A DNA stretch of 35,814 nucleotides from Hydrogenimonas sp. (GCA_015494675.1 WGAW01000062.1:1-35814), one strand, 5' to 3'. Shown: positions 16,736 to 25,621, numbered from the stretch's first letter. Notes: generated by a model not told the origin, from the letters alone. A program made the numbers and translations.

Positions 16736-18276
16736 AGTACAGTCACCTTTAGATCACCGTGATATATTCCGGTCTCTTCATCTTTGTAGATCTTGTCTAT
16801 ATCCGCATGAATCCTGTTTTCGTATGTATCGGTCAAATATTTTATAAATTGAGTTATTCTCTTCTCGCTTCGAGAGTAGAGTGTAAGTGTGAAGAGATTG
16901 TCCTCATCGCTGATTTTGGTGACCCGAACATCGAACTTCGTCATGTTGTTACCCAATCCGACAATCGTTTTGGCTTTCATCGGATAGTTGACTTTTTTGT
17001 CATATATCGCGGCCAGGATCTTCTTTTTCGTTTCGAAAAGGTCGTTTTCAGCTTTAATTCTCGCCAGGATATCGCTTTTCTGTTTCTCCAGGGACGAGAT
17101 TTCGTTTCTTATGGAGGTTGTTAGTTCGTTTAACCGTTTCTCCTCTTTTTTCAATCTGTCGTTACTGATTTTCACGTATGTGTCGTATGTGTAGTTGTAG
17201 ACGGGAAGTGAAAGAGCCAGTACGATGGTAGCGGCCGTAGTGATTATGAACTGTCCGCTTCTTCTTGCGACGAACGGGGGAGGCCTGAAGAAAATGGTGA
17301 AGTTCGGACTCTCTTCGCCTTCTATATTTTTGATCGCCTCCAGTATGGAGAGGAAATGGAACTGATCGACATACCAGTCACCCTTCTCCATCTCATAGTC
17401 GAAGTCGAAATCGCTCGCTTCGATTCCGAGATATGTATGGGCATATTCGTTCAGACCCAGTACCGGACCGGTCTCCGAGCCGGTGTAGAACATGTCGATC
17501 TTCTCTATCTCAAAGGCCCTTTTCGCATATATGAGAATATCGTTGACATAGAGAAATATCTCGCTGAAAAGCTTCATCAGGTGGTCTTGGTAGTCGAAGT
17601 TGGAAGTTTTAAGGCCCTCGTTCTGCAGCATTTCGTAAAAGGCTGCTTCATCCACCCTCTCTCCGTAGAGTTCGCAAAACCTTTCATAAATGTTTTCAAA
17701 AGAGTATTTCAACGATTTGGAGTAGATGTATTCACCGTCTTTGAAGAGTGCCAAAAAGGCGTCCTCTTTCTGGAAGTAAAGATAGCCGTGTACACCGTAC
17801 GCTTCCAGTATATCTTTTTCATAGACGTTCTGTATGAGGTACGGTTTCGGATATATGTAGTCTATATATTTGACCTGCTGGCGTACATTGTCGAACACCT
17901 CGTGTATCACTTCGGGCTCTGCGACAAAGACATGGAACGAGCGCAGTTTGTCCGTTTTGCGGCCCGGTATTTCGAAGTATCTTATAATGTACTCGACAGC
18001 CTGGTCGAGGCCGAGATCGTCGTAAGCTTTGAGCTCTATCGCATCCTGCAGATCTTCCGGCGGGATATTCACGCTAACTTCAACTATCGACGAGATGAAA
18101 TCCTTCGAGTTCAGGGTGGAGACTACAAAGTTTCTTTTGTCGTACTGGAGTTTCTCGATCTTTTGTAGAGCATTGTTTTGAAACTGATAGTAGATGTTTT
18201 GATAAGCGTTGATGGAAACTATTTTATGGAAACCTACACTCTCTCTTTCCATTTTTTCCTGTGATGTCTTAAACAT
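16732..18276 (-). CDS. MshI-like protein, PilM and PilN functions in one chain
   Basis: 514 residues. The N-terminal ~335 residues are cytoplasmic and have the look of an actin-like PilM domain (IPPEDLQDAIELKAYDDLGLD resembles PilM's segment between its phosphate loops), but I see no convincing nucleotide-binding loop. A membrane span (about 341-361), a coiled coil (370-420) and a PilN-like periplasmic domain follow. So the single protein covers the roles split between PilM and PilN, as MshI does. It is the first gene of the operon. ATG 18276 has GAGG seven bases upstream. An ATG at 18252 with AGGA is an alternative. Confidence 0.8.
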   Translation of the reverse strand: MFKTSQEKMERESVGFHKIVSINAYQNIYYQFQNNALQKIEKLQYDKRNFVVSTLNSKDFISSIVEVSVNIPPEDLQDAIELKAYDDLGLDQAVEYIIRYFEIPGRKTDKLRSFHVFVAEPEVIHEVFDNVRQQVKYIDYIYPKPYLIQNVYEKDILEAYGVHGYLYFQKEDAFLALFKDGEYIYSKSLKYSFENIYERFCELYGERVDEAAFYEMLQNEGLKTSNFDYQDHLMKLFSEIFLYVNDILIYAKRAFEIEKIDMFYTGSETGPVLGLNEYAHTYLGIEASDFDFDYEMEKGDWYVDQFHFLSILEAIKNIEGEESPNFTIFFRPPPFVARRSGQFIITTAATIVLALSLPVYNYTYDTYVKISNDRLKKEEKRLNELTTSIRNEISSLEKQKSDILARIKAENDLFETKKKILAAIYDKKVNYPMKAKTIVGLGNNMTKFDVRVTKISDEDNLFTLTLYSRSEKRITQFIKYLTDTYENRIHADIDKIYKDEETGIYHGDLKVTVL

Positions 18277-18542
18277 TACGAAGCCTCGTTATGGTTGATT
18301 TGACTAATGATACACACTATACACCACATCTCCCCAGATCTCATTGTGGAGTCGTAGAATAACGGTGAAAACGGTTATATTTGGCAAAACCTTCTCTCTC
18401 CCGCAGATCGACAATCATTCTATCTGTGGTATATTGTGTGTAACATTGAATTTATAATTATTACTTCTACTGATTTTAACCTAGTTCAACTTAAAGAGCA
18501 GTTTAAAAGTAACAAAAAACGGCCTTGTTCCGGGCTCAAAAG
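18277..18542. other. Gene-free region between era and the pilus-like operon
   Basis: 266 bases, AT-richer than the surroundings. Both flanking genes point the same way (minus), so it must hold the end of the era transcript and the promoter of the mshI-like gene. The main structure is the 22-bp inverted repeat listed separately. A T-run after a short GC stretch (18520-18535 on the minus strand) could be a weak era terminator. No small gene with a ribosome site was found. Confidence 0.5.
18306..18447. repeat. 22-bp imperfect inverted repeat flanking 98 bases
   Basis: The minus strand at 18327-18306 and the plus strand at 18426-18447 share a 22-base sequence, GTGGTrTATwGTGTGTAwCATT in consensus, at 19 of 22 positions. 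Both copies contain a TATA-like block (TATAGT; TATATT) and point outward. They could be paired promoters, two halves of a regulator site, or the terminal repeats of a 142-bp miniature element. The plus copy also has TCGACA 16 bases upstream of TGGTATATT. No clear target-site duplication flanks them. Confidence 0.7.
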
Positions 18543-19460
18543 CTACTCCTCGAAGTAGTATCCAACCTCGCTGAGTGACTTTTTCGTTTTCGACCAGCCG
18601 CTCTTCACACTGACGAAAAGCTCCAGAAAAATCTTTTTGCCGCTGAACTTCTCCATCTTCATTCTGGCATCTTTTCCTATACGTTTTATCGTGGATCCTC
18701 CACGGCCGACAAGAATCATCTTCTGACTCCTCTTTTCCGCGATTATCGTCGCCTGTACACGGTCGATATCGGGCCGCTCCTCGACTCTCTCAACGATCAC
18801 GTCCGTCTCGTAAGGGATCTCGTCGCTGAGATTGTCGAAAATCGACTCTCTTATCATCTCTTTATAGATCTCTTTTACGCTGGTGGTTGTCAGCAGTTCG
18901 GGATCATAAAGCCACGGCGAAGCCGGCAGATTGGCCGAAATCTGCTTCAGGAGCTCCTCTTTCCCGATATTTTTGGTTACAGATACCGGAATAAGAGCCA
19001 AAAAGCGCTCCTGATATGCTTGATACTCACCGATCTTTTTTAAAAGATCTTGGTTACTCACTTCGTCTATCTTTGTCAAAACGACGATGTGTGGCCTCTT
19101 TTTTGCATTGATTTGCAAAAACTTCTCGTAGTTCTCCAATCTGTCTTTCGCGGCTGCGAGAAACAGAACAAGATCACAGTCACCGATCGCTTTGAACACC
19201 TCCTGCAGCATAAAACGGTTCAGAAGGCGCTCTTTTTCGTGAATTCCGGGCGTATCGACGAATATTATCTGACTATTTTCATACATCACGATAATATTCA
19301 TCCGTTTTCTGGTCGCCTGGGCCTTTTTGCTTACCATCGCCAGTTTTTCGCCGACCAGCCAGTTGAGCAGTGTGCTCTTTCCGGCGTTGGGGCGGCCTAC
19401 AACGGCTACGAAGCCCGCTTTCGTCGGTACTTTAGAGGATGTATCTTGCGACATCTTCAT
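18543..19460 (-). CDS. era: GTPase Era
   Basis: Ribosome-assembly GTPase that binds the 3' end of 16S rRNA, 305 residues. It shows G1 GRPNAGKS (22-29), G2 around KKAQATRKR, G3 DTPGIH, G4 TKID, and a C-terminal KH domain with ILVGRGGSTIKRIGKDAR, then ending in LELFVSVKSGW. An in-frame ATG two codons downstream is an alternative start. It overlaps the end of hslU by 29 bases and is the last gene of rplI-hslV-hslU-era, an order I recall as conserved in Campylobacter. Confidence 0.97.
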   Translation of the reverse strand: MKMSQDTSSKVPTKAGFVAVVGRPNAGKSTLLNWLVGEKLAMVSKKAQATRKRMNIIVMYENSQIIFVDTPGIHEKERLLNRFMLQEVFKAIGDCDLVLFLAAAKDRLENYEKFLQINAKKRPHIVVLTKIDEVSNQDLLKKIGEYQAYQERFLALIPVSVTKNIGKEELLKQISANLPASPWLYDPELLTTTSVKEIYKEMIRESIFDNLSDEIPYETDVIVERVEERPDIDRVQATIIAEKRSQKMILVGRGGSTIKRIGKDARMKMEKFSGKKIFLELFVSVKSGWSKTKKSLSEVGYYFEE

Positions 19461-20769
19461 CCTCTACGATAGCATCGAGCTTCTCATGTACATAATCGGC
19501 CGATATCGTAAAAGTTTTACCCTTGTATTCGTCGGCTTCGAAACTGATCTCTTCGAGCACTTTTTCTATTACCGTATGAAGTCTCCTGGCTCCTATATCT
19601 TCGGTCCGCTCGTTGGCCTGAAAACTGACCCTGGCTATGGCTCTGAGCGCCTCCTCTTCGAAGACCAGCTCCATCCCTTCGACACCGAGAAGTGCCTGGT
19701 ACTGCTTAATAAGGGAGTTTTTCGGTTTTGTAAGGATCTCATATAGCGCCTCTTCCGTCAAAGAGTCCAGCTCAACTCGCAGCGGGAAACGTCCCTGAAG
19801 CTCCGGAATCAGGTCGCTCGGTTTGCTCACATGGAAAGCTCCGGCCGCAATGAATAGAATATGGTCTGTCTGGATCGTTCCGTACTTCGTGTTTACGCTG
19901 CTGCCCTCCACGATCGGCAGCAGATCGCGCTGAACTCCCTCCTTGCTGGGGTCCTGTCGTCCGCTGTTCTGGCTCGAAACCGCTATCTTGTCTATCTCGT
20001 CGAGAAAGATGATTCCGCCTTCGCTTGCACGGCGCAGCGCCTCCTGCTTTATCTGCTCCTCATCGAGCAGCCGTTCGCTCGCGGCCTGGCGAAGAATATT
20101 TTTCGCCTCCTTAACGGGAACCTCTTTTCTGTTTTCACGACCGAGAGAACCGAAAACTTTCGCCAGAGACTCTTGTACTTTGCTCATCTCCGGCGGAAGG
20201 TTGCTGTCGGCCATCTCTATCTTCGGAGCGGGCATCTCCACCTCTATCGTGAGGTTGTCGAGTTCCCCTTTCCTGAGCTTTTCGCGCATTCTTTCGAAAC
20301 TGCTCTCGTACTCCCGCTGCTTGGCCTCGGTCGCACCCTTCGGAAGCGGCGGCAAAAGCTTCTCTATGATCATCTTTTCGACATAGGAGTCTATCTCTTC
20401 GCTTTTGAGCTCTTTCTGCTCCTGGGTCACCAGATTTACGGATGTGGCGACGAGATCTCTTATCATCGATTCGACGTCGCGCCCGACAAATCCCACTTCG
20501 GTATATTTGCTCGCCTCCACTTTTACGAACGGGTATCCCATCATTTTGGCGAGTCGTCTTGCGATCTCCGTCTTTCCCACACCGGTCGAGCCGATCATCA
20601 GGATGTTTTTGGGCATTATCTCATCCTGTATCTCCGACGGGAGGCGCATTCTTCTGTATCTGTTTCTAAGGGCCACTGCGATCGTCTTTTTAGCATTCTG
20701 CTGCCCTATAACATAGTTGTCGAGATAGGCCACTATCTCTTTGGGTGTCATACTCTCTGCTCTGCTCAT
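19432..20769 (-). CDS. hslU: HslU, ATPase of the HslUV protease
   Basis: AAA+ unfoldase that feeds proteins to HslV, 445 residues. The start is ATG 20769, whose ATGA overlaps the hslV stop by four bases. The frame stays open for 93 more codons upstream, but that stretch is an Arg-rich shadow of hslV. It shows [21 protein letters not shown], Walker A GSTGVGKT (60-67), the pore motif ([14 protein letters not shown]), a central I-domain insertion, Walker [13 protein letters not shown] and sensor 2 region [23 protein letters not shown]. The C-terminal YIL that docks into HslV is present as DVARYIL. Confidence 0.97.
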   Translation of the reverse strand: MSRAESMTPKEIVAYLDNYVIGQQNAKKTIAVALRNRYRRMRLPSEIQDEIMPKNILMIGSTGVGKTEIARRLAKMMGYPFVKVEASKYTEVGFVGRDVESMIRDLVATSVNLVTQEQKELKSEEIDSYVEKMIIEKLLPPLPKGATEAKQREYESSFERMREKLRKGELDNLTIEVEMPAPKIEMADSNLPPEMSKVQESLAKVFGSLGRENRKEVPVKEAKNILRQAASERLLDEEQIKQEALRRASEGGIIFLDEIDKIAVSSQNSGRQDPSKEGVQRDLLPIVEGSSVNTKYGTIQTDHILFIAAGAFHVSKPSDLIPELQGRFPLRVELDSLTEEALYEILTKPKNSLIKQYQALLGVEGMELVFEEEALRAIARVSFQANERTEDIGARRLHTVIEKVLEEISFEADEYKGKTFTISADYVHEKLDAIVEDEDVARYIL

Positions 20770-21302
20770 CTTTTCAGTTCCAGTGTCTTGATATTGTGAT
20801 TGGTATATATACAGAGATCCGCCGCTATGTGCAGACTCTCCTCTACAAGCGTTTTCGGTTCCAGCTTCGCGTGTCTTGCAAGCGCCCTGGCCGCGGAGAT
20901 GGCGAAGTTTCCTCCGCTCCCGATTGCGGCGATCTCTCCGTCTTCGGGTTCGACGACGTCTCCGTTGCCGCTGAGAATGAAGATATGATCGTTGTTCAAA
21001 ACGATCATCATCGCCTCGAGACGTCTTAGTACCTTGTCTTTTCTCCACGCTTTGGAAAACTCTATAACCGCCTTCAGAAGGTCGCCCTTGCGGCTCTGTA
21101 GAAACCCTTCGAACATGTCGAAGAGGTTGAAAGCGTCCGCGGTGCTTCCGGCGAATCCGGCAAGCACCTTACCGTTGTATAGGGTCCTGATTTTCGTGGC
21201 GTTCCCTTTCAAAACGGCATTGCCGAATGTAACCTGCCCGTCACCCCCTATCACGGCACAGCTGTCCGATCTGTAGGCAAGAATCGTGGTCGCTTCGAAC
21301 AT
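20766..21302 (-). CDS. hslV: HslV, peptidase of the HslUV protease
   Basis: Threonine protease of the proteasome beta-subunit fold, 178 residues. The N-terminus [13 protein letters not shown] places the catalytic Thr after a four-residue leader, so more than Met removal is needed to expose it. Other landmarks are [36 protein letters not shown] and the C-terminal [10 protein letters not shown]. It lies directly after rplI with a 3-base gap and is coupled to hslU by an ATGA overlap. Confidence 0.97.
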   Translation of the reverse strand: MFEATTILAYRSDSCAVIGGDGQVTFGNAVLKGNATKIRTLYNGKVLAGFAGSTADAFNLFDMFEGFLQSRKGDLLKAVIEFSKAWRKDKVLRRLEAMMIVLNNDHIFILSGNGDVVEPEDGEIAAIGSGGNFAISAARALARHAKLEPKTLVEESLHIAADLCIYTNHNIKTLELKR

Positions 21303-21305
21303 TCG

Positions 21306-21749
21306 CTACTCTCCGACCACTTCGAATTTAAGCTTGGCGTGTATACCGTGGCCGAGCTTCACGTCCGCTTCGTATAGGCCGGTGGCTTTTATGGCACCGT
21401 CGAGATGGATGAGCTTTTTGTCTATCTCTATGCCTTCGTCTTTGAGCGCATCCGCCAGATCGTGGTTCGTTATGGCTCCGAAGAGCGAACCGTTGGCTCC
21501 GAGCCTCTTCTTTATGACGATCCGCTTACTCTCGAGCTCGCTTTTCAGCTTCTCGAGGCGTTCTATCTCTGCCGCCTCCATCTGAGCCTTTTTTGCCTGT
21601 TCGCTCTCCCACTCCCTTATCACTTCGTCGGTGGCCACTTTGGCAAAACCTTTCGCTACCAGAAAATTTTTGCCGTAGCCGTCTTTTACCTCTTTTATCT
21701 CTCCCGCTTTACCGAGGTTTTTTACATCTTTTACAAGCAGTACTCTCAT
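21306..21749 (-). CDS. rplI: Ribosomal protein bL9
   Basis: Large-subunit protein L9, 147 residues, bridging 23S rRNA and the L1 stalk region. The N-domain is canonical (MRVLLVKDVKNLGKAGEIKEVKDGYGKNFLV), followed by the long connecting helix and a C-domain ending in KLGHGIHAKLKFEVVGE. It is the first gene of the rplI-hslV-hslU-era operon, with GAGGGAA before the ATG and a promoter in the divergent spacer upstream. Confidence 0.97.
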   Translation of the reverse strand: MRVLLVKDVKNLGKAGEIKEVKDGYGKNFLVAKGFAKVATDEVIREWESEQAKKAQMEAAEIERLEKLKSELESKRIVIKKRLGANGSLFGAITNHDLADALKDEGIEIDKKLIHLDGAIKATGLYEADVKLGHGIHAKLKFEVVGE

Positions 21750-21805
21750 ATATCGTTCCCTCTGTTCAGTTTTTGGGATCCGTCGAACCCCTATTTATAT
21801 TGCCG

Positions 21806-21811
21806 ATTATA
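21806..21811 (-). promoter_or_regulatory. -10 box for the rplI operon
   Basis: Read on the minus strand this is a perfect TATAAT about 60 bases before rplI. It lies 23-33 bases from the opposing -10 for the oligopeptidase gene, so the two divergent promoters interleave. Confidence 0.5.
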
Positions 21812-21833
21812 TCGAAAATAGCGTAAATTGGGA

Positions 21834-21839
21834 TATAAT
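21834..21839 (+). promoter_or_regulatory. -10 box for the oligopeptidase gene
   Basis: TATAAT 35 bases before ATG 21874, with GGGAGAG as ribosome site ahead of the ATG. No consensus -35 is visible. Confidence 0.55.
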
Positions 21840-21873
21840 TGCACCAATTTGATTACGGGAGAGTTAGAACATT

Positions 21874-23826
21874 ATGTTTGCCGATTTCAAAACACCGGAC
21901 TATGAAAATTTTGCGAAGAGGCTAAAACGGACTCTCGATCAAAATTTAAAGCAGATCGAGTCACTCGTGCAAAAGAGCGGTCGTGACTATATCTCTTTCG
22001 TACGGCCCTATATGGAGACTTTCGAAAAGCTCGATATCTTTTTTACTCCACTCTCACACCTGAACAGCGTGGAGAACTCGGAGCAGACCCAAAAGGCGTA
22101 TGAAGAGTCCCTTCCTCTGCTCTCGCACTACCATACGAAACTTTCGCAAAACAGGGATATCTACGAAGCGTTTTTGAGAGTCGAGACGGATGACGATGCT
22201 CAAAAAGAGGTTTTGAAGCAGGAGATACGCGACTTCAGGCTCTCCGGTGTGGAACTGCCGGACGAGAGCAAAAAGAGGCTTGAAGAGATAAATCTCCGTC
22301 TCAGCGAGCTCAACAACCGTTTTTCGCAAAATCTTCTCGATGCTACCAATGCTTACGAACTGATCATCGAGAATAAAGAGGACGTAGAGGGGATTCCCCA
22401 AAGCGACCTCGAACTTGCCGAAACCGAAAAAGAGGGTAAAAAGGTCTGGCGCTTTACGCTCCAGATACCGAGCTACATGGCCTATATGACATACGGACCC
22501 AACAGATGCCTTAGAGAAGAGCTCTACAGAGCTTATGTGACGAGGGCGCCGCAGAACTCTGAAGTGATAGACGAGATTTTGCGACTCAGAAACGAGAAGG
22601 CGAAGATTCTCGGGTTCGACCGCTATAGCGAACTCTCTTTGCAGACCAAGAGCGCCCCCTCGGACGATGCCGTTCTCGACTTCTTGAACAGACTTGCCGA
22701 CGCATCCATGCCGCATGCGGAAAAAGAGGTGCAAAAGCTAAGGGAGCTTGCTAAGAGGGATGGAGTGGATGAGATCCAGAGCTACGATGTCGCCTTCTAC
22801 AGTGAGAAGCTGAAAAAGATCGAACTCGACTTCGACGACGAGAAGACGCGCCCCTATTTCGAGCAAAAGAGGGTGCTAAAAGGGATGCTCGATTTTGTCT
22901 CAGAGCTTTTTGGTATAGAGTTTGAGAAAGTCGAAGTTTCGGTCTGGAACGAAAAGGTGGTCGTTTACGATCTGAAAAGAGAGGGAAAAACCTTTTCGCG
23001 AATATACTTCGACCTGGAGGCCAGGAGTAGCAAGAGGGGAGGGGCATGGATGAACGACTGGCAGACCCACCACGAAGATCCCGAAGGCAGAGAGCACCCC
23101 GCTTCGGCGTTTGTGGTATGCAACTTCTCTCCCTCAACGGAGCAGACCCCCTCACTTCTAAGGCACGACGACGTGGTGACACTCTTTCACGAGATGGGTC
23201 ATGCCATCCACCACCTTTTCAGCCGTGTAAAGGAGCGCTTTGTCAGCGGTATTCACGGTGTGGCGTGGGATGTGGTGGAGTTTCCTTCGCAGTTTCTGGA
23301 GAACTTCGCGTATGAAGAGACCATTTTGAGGAGATTCGCATTTCACTATGAAAGCGGCGAACCTATGCCGGATGAGTTGATGCACAAGATCAGAAAAAGC
23401 AAAAACTTCATGGCGGCCACGGGTATGCTCAGGCAGATAGAGTTCGCACTCTTCGATTTTATGCTCCATCAGAAGCTTTATCAGGGTGATGAGGTCCAAA
23501 ACCTACTCGATTCATTGAGAGAGAGGCTCTCTCTTATCAAACCGCCCTCCTACAACCGCTTTCAGTGGGGATTCGCCCATATTTTCGCAGGCGGGTACGC
23601 CGCAGGATACTTCAGCTACAAATGGGCCGAAGTGCTCAGTGCCGACGCCTTTTTCGCATGTTTCGAAAAGGGTGAGATAAAGAGAGAGAAAACGGACGGT
23701 TACAGGCGAAATATATTGGAGATGGGCGGCAGCAGGCCGATGGACGAGCTATATCGCCGTTGGCTCGGAAGAGATCCTGACCCAGAAGCGCTCATTAGAC
23801 TCTATGACCTGACGGATCGGCATTGA
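21874..23826 (+). CDS. prlC: M3-family zinc oligopeptidase, OpdA/PrlC type
   Basis: Cytoplasmic metallopeptidase of 650 residues that degrades peptides released by ATP-dependent proteases. The zinc site is LFHEMGHAIHH (His439, Glu440, His443), with the third ligand Glu469 in VVEFPSQFLENF. The N-terminal half, with FFTPLSHLNSVENS and LPLLSHYHTKLSQN, is the helical part typical of OpdA. The C-terminus has GGYAAGYFSYKWAEVLSADAF, also a family hallmark. Length is slightly below E. coli OpdA (680). The following membrane-protein gene overlaps its stop by four bases. Confidence 0.93.
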   Translation: MFADFKTPDYENFAKRLKRTLDQNLKQIESLVQKSGRDYISFVRPYMETFEKLDIFFTPLSHLNSVENSEQTQKAYEESLPLLSHYHTKLSQNRDIYEAFLRVETDDDAQKEVLKQEIRDFRLSGVELPDESKKRLEEINLRLSELNNRFSQNLLDATNAYELIIENKEDVEGIPQSDLELAETEKEGKKVWRFTLQIPSYMAYMTYGPNRCLREELYRAYVTRAPQNSEVIDEILRLRNEKAKILGFDRYSELSLQTKSAPSDDAVLDFLNRLADASMPHAEKEVQKLRELAKRDGVDEIQSYDVAFYSEKLKKIELDFDDEKTRPYFEQKRVLKGMLDFVSELFGIEFEKVEVSVWNEKVVVYDLKREGKTFSRIYFDLEARSSKRGGAWMNDWQTHHEDPEGREHPASAFVVCNFSPSTEQTPSLLRHDDVVTLFHEMGHAIHHLFSRVKERFVSGIHGVAWDVVEFPSQFLENFAYEETILRRFAFHYESGEPMPDELMHKIRKSKNFMAATGMLRQIEFALFDFMLHQKLYQGDEVQNLLDSLRERLSLIKPPSYNRFQWGFAHIFAGGYAAGYFSYKWAEVLSADAFFACFEKGEIKREKTDGYRRNILEMGGSRPMDELYRRWLGRDPDPEALIRLYDLTDRH

Positions 23827-24128
23827 ACGACCTCGAATTCTGGGAGTACTTTTTTATAATAGGCTCCATTCTCACATATATATGCTGGGGGTTTGTATTT
23901 GCCGTGCAGGCGCTTCTACTTTTGCACGGGCGTCCGGAGGCGGTAGAGTGGCTCAAGAGTCGCTACACCCTAAAGAGTTTCAGACGAGAGATGAGAGCAT
24001 TCATTCCGATGGTATATCTATTCTATATACTTCTGGAGATTATTCCGGGCCTAATAGGTCTCGAAGATGCGGTAATCAAATTTTCGCCCAAGGATCTGCG
24101 CCGAAGAGCCGAAGAGGTTTTGAAGTAG
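23823..24128 (+). CDS. Small two-span membrane protein, unknown
   Basis: 101 residues, not recognised. The start is TTG in TTGA, overlapping the oligopeptidase stop, so it depends on translational coupling. Two hydrophobic segments (about residues 10-34 and 60-78) are separated by a basic loop (WLKSRYTLKSFRREMR), and the tail is cytoplasmic-looking and charged (KDLRRRAEEVLK). By the positive-inside rule the loop and probably the tail face the cytoplasm. It ends three bases before the stop of the convergent 30-residue gene. Confidence 0.7.
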   Translation: MNDLEFWEYFFIIGSILTYICWGFVFAVQALLLLHGRPEAVEWLKSRYTLKSFRREMRAFIPMVYLFYILLEIIPGLIGLEDAVIKFSPKDLRRRAEEVLK

Positions 24129-24131
24129 ACT

Positions 24132-24224
24132 CTACCGCATCTTTTTCTGATAGTAGAGTGTAAGAAGAGATACGACGGCCACCACGAAGACTACCGAAAA
24201 TATCTCCCAAAGCAGGGTATTCAT
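24132..24224 (-). CDS. 30-residue single-span membrane protein downstream of argG
   Basis: A complete small open frame with a good ribosome site (GGGAGAG at 24229-24235, four bases before ATG). It begins MNTLLWEIFS, continues with a run of about 17 Val, Phe, Leu and Ala residues, and ends in YYQKKMR, giving one membrane span with a positive cytoplasmic tail. It lies 38 bases after argG on the same strand, with a 6-bp hairpin between them, and fills the spacer almost exactly up to the convergent gene. I recognise no family. It is too short for ordinary gene calling. Confidence 0.6.
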   Translation of the reverse strand: MNTLLWEIFSVVFVVAVVSLLTLYYQKKMR

Positions 24225-24240
24225 GCAACTCTCCCGCCGC

Positions 24241-24256
24241 AGCGCCGTCTGGCGCT
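24241..24256 (-). other. Hairpin between argG and the small gene
   Basis: AGCGCC and GGCGCT form a perfect 6-bp stem with a 4-base loop. No T-run follows on the minus strand, so it is not a standard terminator. It sits just upstream of the small gene's ribosome site and may separate or stabilise the two messages. Confidence 0.6.
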
Positions 24257-24262
24257 TTAAGG

Positions 24263-25477
24263 CTACTTTCTTCTTGCGTGGCCTTCGATTATGAATCTCA
24301 GAGCGTTCAGACGGATGAAACCTTCGGCATCTTTCTGGTTGTAGACGCTATCCTCTTCGAAAGTACTGAACTCGGGGGCGAAGAGTGAATTGGGAGATTG
24401 CCGCCCCACAACCGTCACGCTCCCCTTGTATAGCTTGAGGCGTACGTCACCGTTTACATTCTCTTGTGTTCTATCTATGGCCGCCTGCAGCATCTTTCTT
24501 TCCGGGGCGAACCAGAAGCCGTTGTATATCAGCTTCGCGTAGCGGGGCATCAGTTCGTCTTTGAGGTGCGCCTCTTCCCGATCGAGTGTGATCGACTCTA
24601 TCGCGCGGTGGGCTTTGAGCATGATCGTTCCGCCGGGAGTTTCGTAGCAGCCGCGGCTCTTCATGCCGACATACCTGTTTTCGACTATATCGAGCCTTCC
24701 TATGCCGTTTCTGCTTCCAAGTTCGTTAAGAGCGGCAAGCATCTGCGCCGGTGTCAGCTCTTTTCCGTCCAGCGCTACCGGATCGCCGTTTTTGTAGGTT
24801 ATCGTGATATATTCGGGTCTGTCAGGAGCCTTTTCGGGGCTGACGGTCCAGCGCCACATATCCTCTTCGGGCTCGTTCATAGGATCTTCGAGAATCCCCC
24901 CTTCGTATGAGATGTGAAGGAGGTTCGCATCCATGGAGTAGGGGGACTTTTTGCCGTGTTTTTCTATGGGAATACCGTGCGATTCGGCATATTTAAGGAG
25001 CTTCTCGCGGCTGTTCAGGTCCCACTCGCGCCAAGGGGCGATGATGGTTATGTCGGGATTGAGCGCAAGGTAGCCGAGTTCGAACCTGACCTGGTCGTTG
25101 CCTTTACCGGTAGCGCCGTGGCTTACGGCATCCGCCCCGGTCAATTTGGCGATCTCTATCTGTCTTTTGGCTATCAGGGGTCTCGCTATCGAGGTTCCTA
25201 GCAGATACTCCCCCTCATAGACGGCGTTGGCGCGAAACATCGGAAAGACATACTCTTTTACGAACTCCTCACGTAGATCCTCTATGAAGATATTCTCGGG
25301 CTTTATTCCGAGTTTGAGAGCCTTTTCCCTTGCCGGTTCAACCTCTTCACCCTGTCCTATATCTGCAGTGAAAGTGACGACTTCACAGTCGTACTCGTCC
25401 TGAAGCCATTTCAAAATTATGCTGGTATCGAGCCCGCCCGAATAGGCAAGGACCGCTTTGTTTACCTTTTTTTTCAT
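24263..25477 (-). CDS. argG: Argininosuccinate synthase
   Basis: ATP-dependent ligase joining citrulline and aspartate in arginine synthesis, 404 residues, the normal length. It has the PP-loop AYSGGLDTS (11-19), the substrate-binding [14 protein letters not shown] and the signature [24 protein letters not shown]. It starts at ATG 25477. The upstream region has a TAGAAT -10 candidate and a CCCGAA/TTCGGG inverted repeat. In Campylobacter I recall argG just upstream of rplI. Here the oligopeptidase and small membrane genes separate them. Confidence 0.97.
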   Translation of the reverse strand: MKKKVNKAVLAYSGGLDTSIILKWLQDEYDCEVVTFTADIGQGEEVEPAREKALKLGIKPENIFIEDLREEFVKEYVFPMFRANAVYEGEYLLGTSIARPLIAKRQIEIAKLTGADAVSHGATGKGNDQVRFELGYLALNPDITIIAPWREWDLNSREKLLKYAESHGIPIEKHGKKSPYSMDANLLHISYEGGILEDPMNEPEEDMWRWTVSPEKAPDRPEYITITYKNGDPVALDGKELTPAQMLAALNELGSRNGIGRLDIVENRYVGMKSRGCYETPGGTIMLKAHRAIESITLDREEAHLKDELMPRYAKLIYNGFWFAPERKMLQAAIDRTQENVNGDVRLKLYKGSVTVVGRQSPNSLFAPEFSTFEEDSVYNQKDAEGFIRLNALRFIIEGHARRK

Positions 25478-25485
25478 ACTTTTAC

Positions 25486-25509
25486 CCCGAAGTCAAAGAA
25501 GTTTTCGGG
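25486..25509 (-). promoter_or_regulatory. Inverted repeat at the argG promoter
   Basis: CCCGAA and TTCGGG (6-bp arms, 12-base spacer) lie between a possible -10 (TAGAAT on the minus strand, 25515-25510) and the argG ATG. A start point about seven bases after that -10 would fall inside the repeat, so an operator is as likely as an RNA hairpin. It does not resemble the known ARG box. Confidence 0.35.
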
Positions 25510-25571
25510 ATTCTATCGTAATTGAGTTGAAAATATCATGAGAGTGCTTGGAAACTTCAGCGGGTTGTAGG

Positions 25572-25612
25572 GGCGGCCAGGCCCTGCCGAATTGCGGGCT
25601 TAGCCCGGAATT
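25572..25612. repeat. Tandem hairpins between the fliS cluster and argG
   Basis: Two GC-rich inverted repeats: GGC-GG/CC-GCC with one bulge (25572-25588), and AATT-CGGGC/GCCCG-AATT with a 3-base loop (25590-25612). They follow the last gene of the flaG-fliS cluster on the minus strand and lack a good T-run. They may act as a transcript end or be a dispersed intergenic repeat. Confidence 0.5.
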
Positions 25613-25621
25613 TGCGTAACA

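Noticed and set aside
18291..18362. 23-codon plus-strand frame in the era to mshI spacer
   Set aside because: No ribosome site, it runs through one copy of the inverted repeat, and the peptide has no recognisable feature.
19861..20799. 312-residue plus-strand open frame antisense to hslU
   Set aside because: Same reason: it mirrors conserved hslU codons and has no domain of its own.
20770..21048. N-terminal extension of hslU by 93 codons
   Set aside because: This frame overlaps hslV fully, is rich in Arg and low-complexity residues, and ATG 20769 in an ATGA overlap with hslV gives the normal HslU start.
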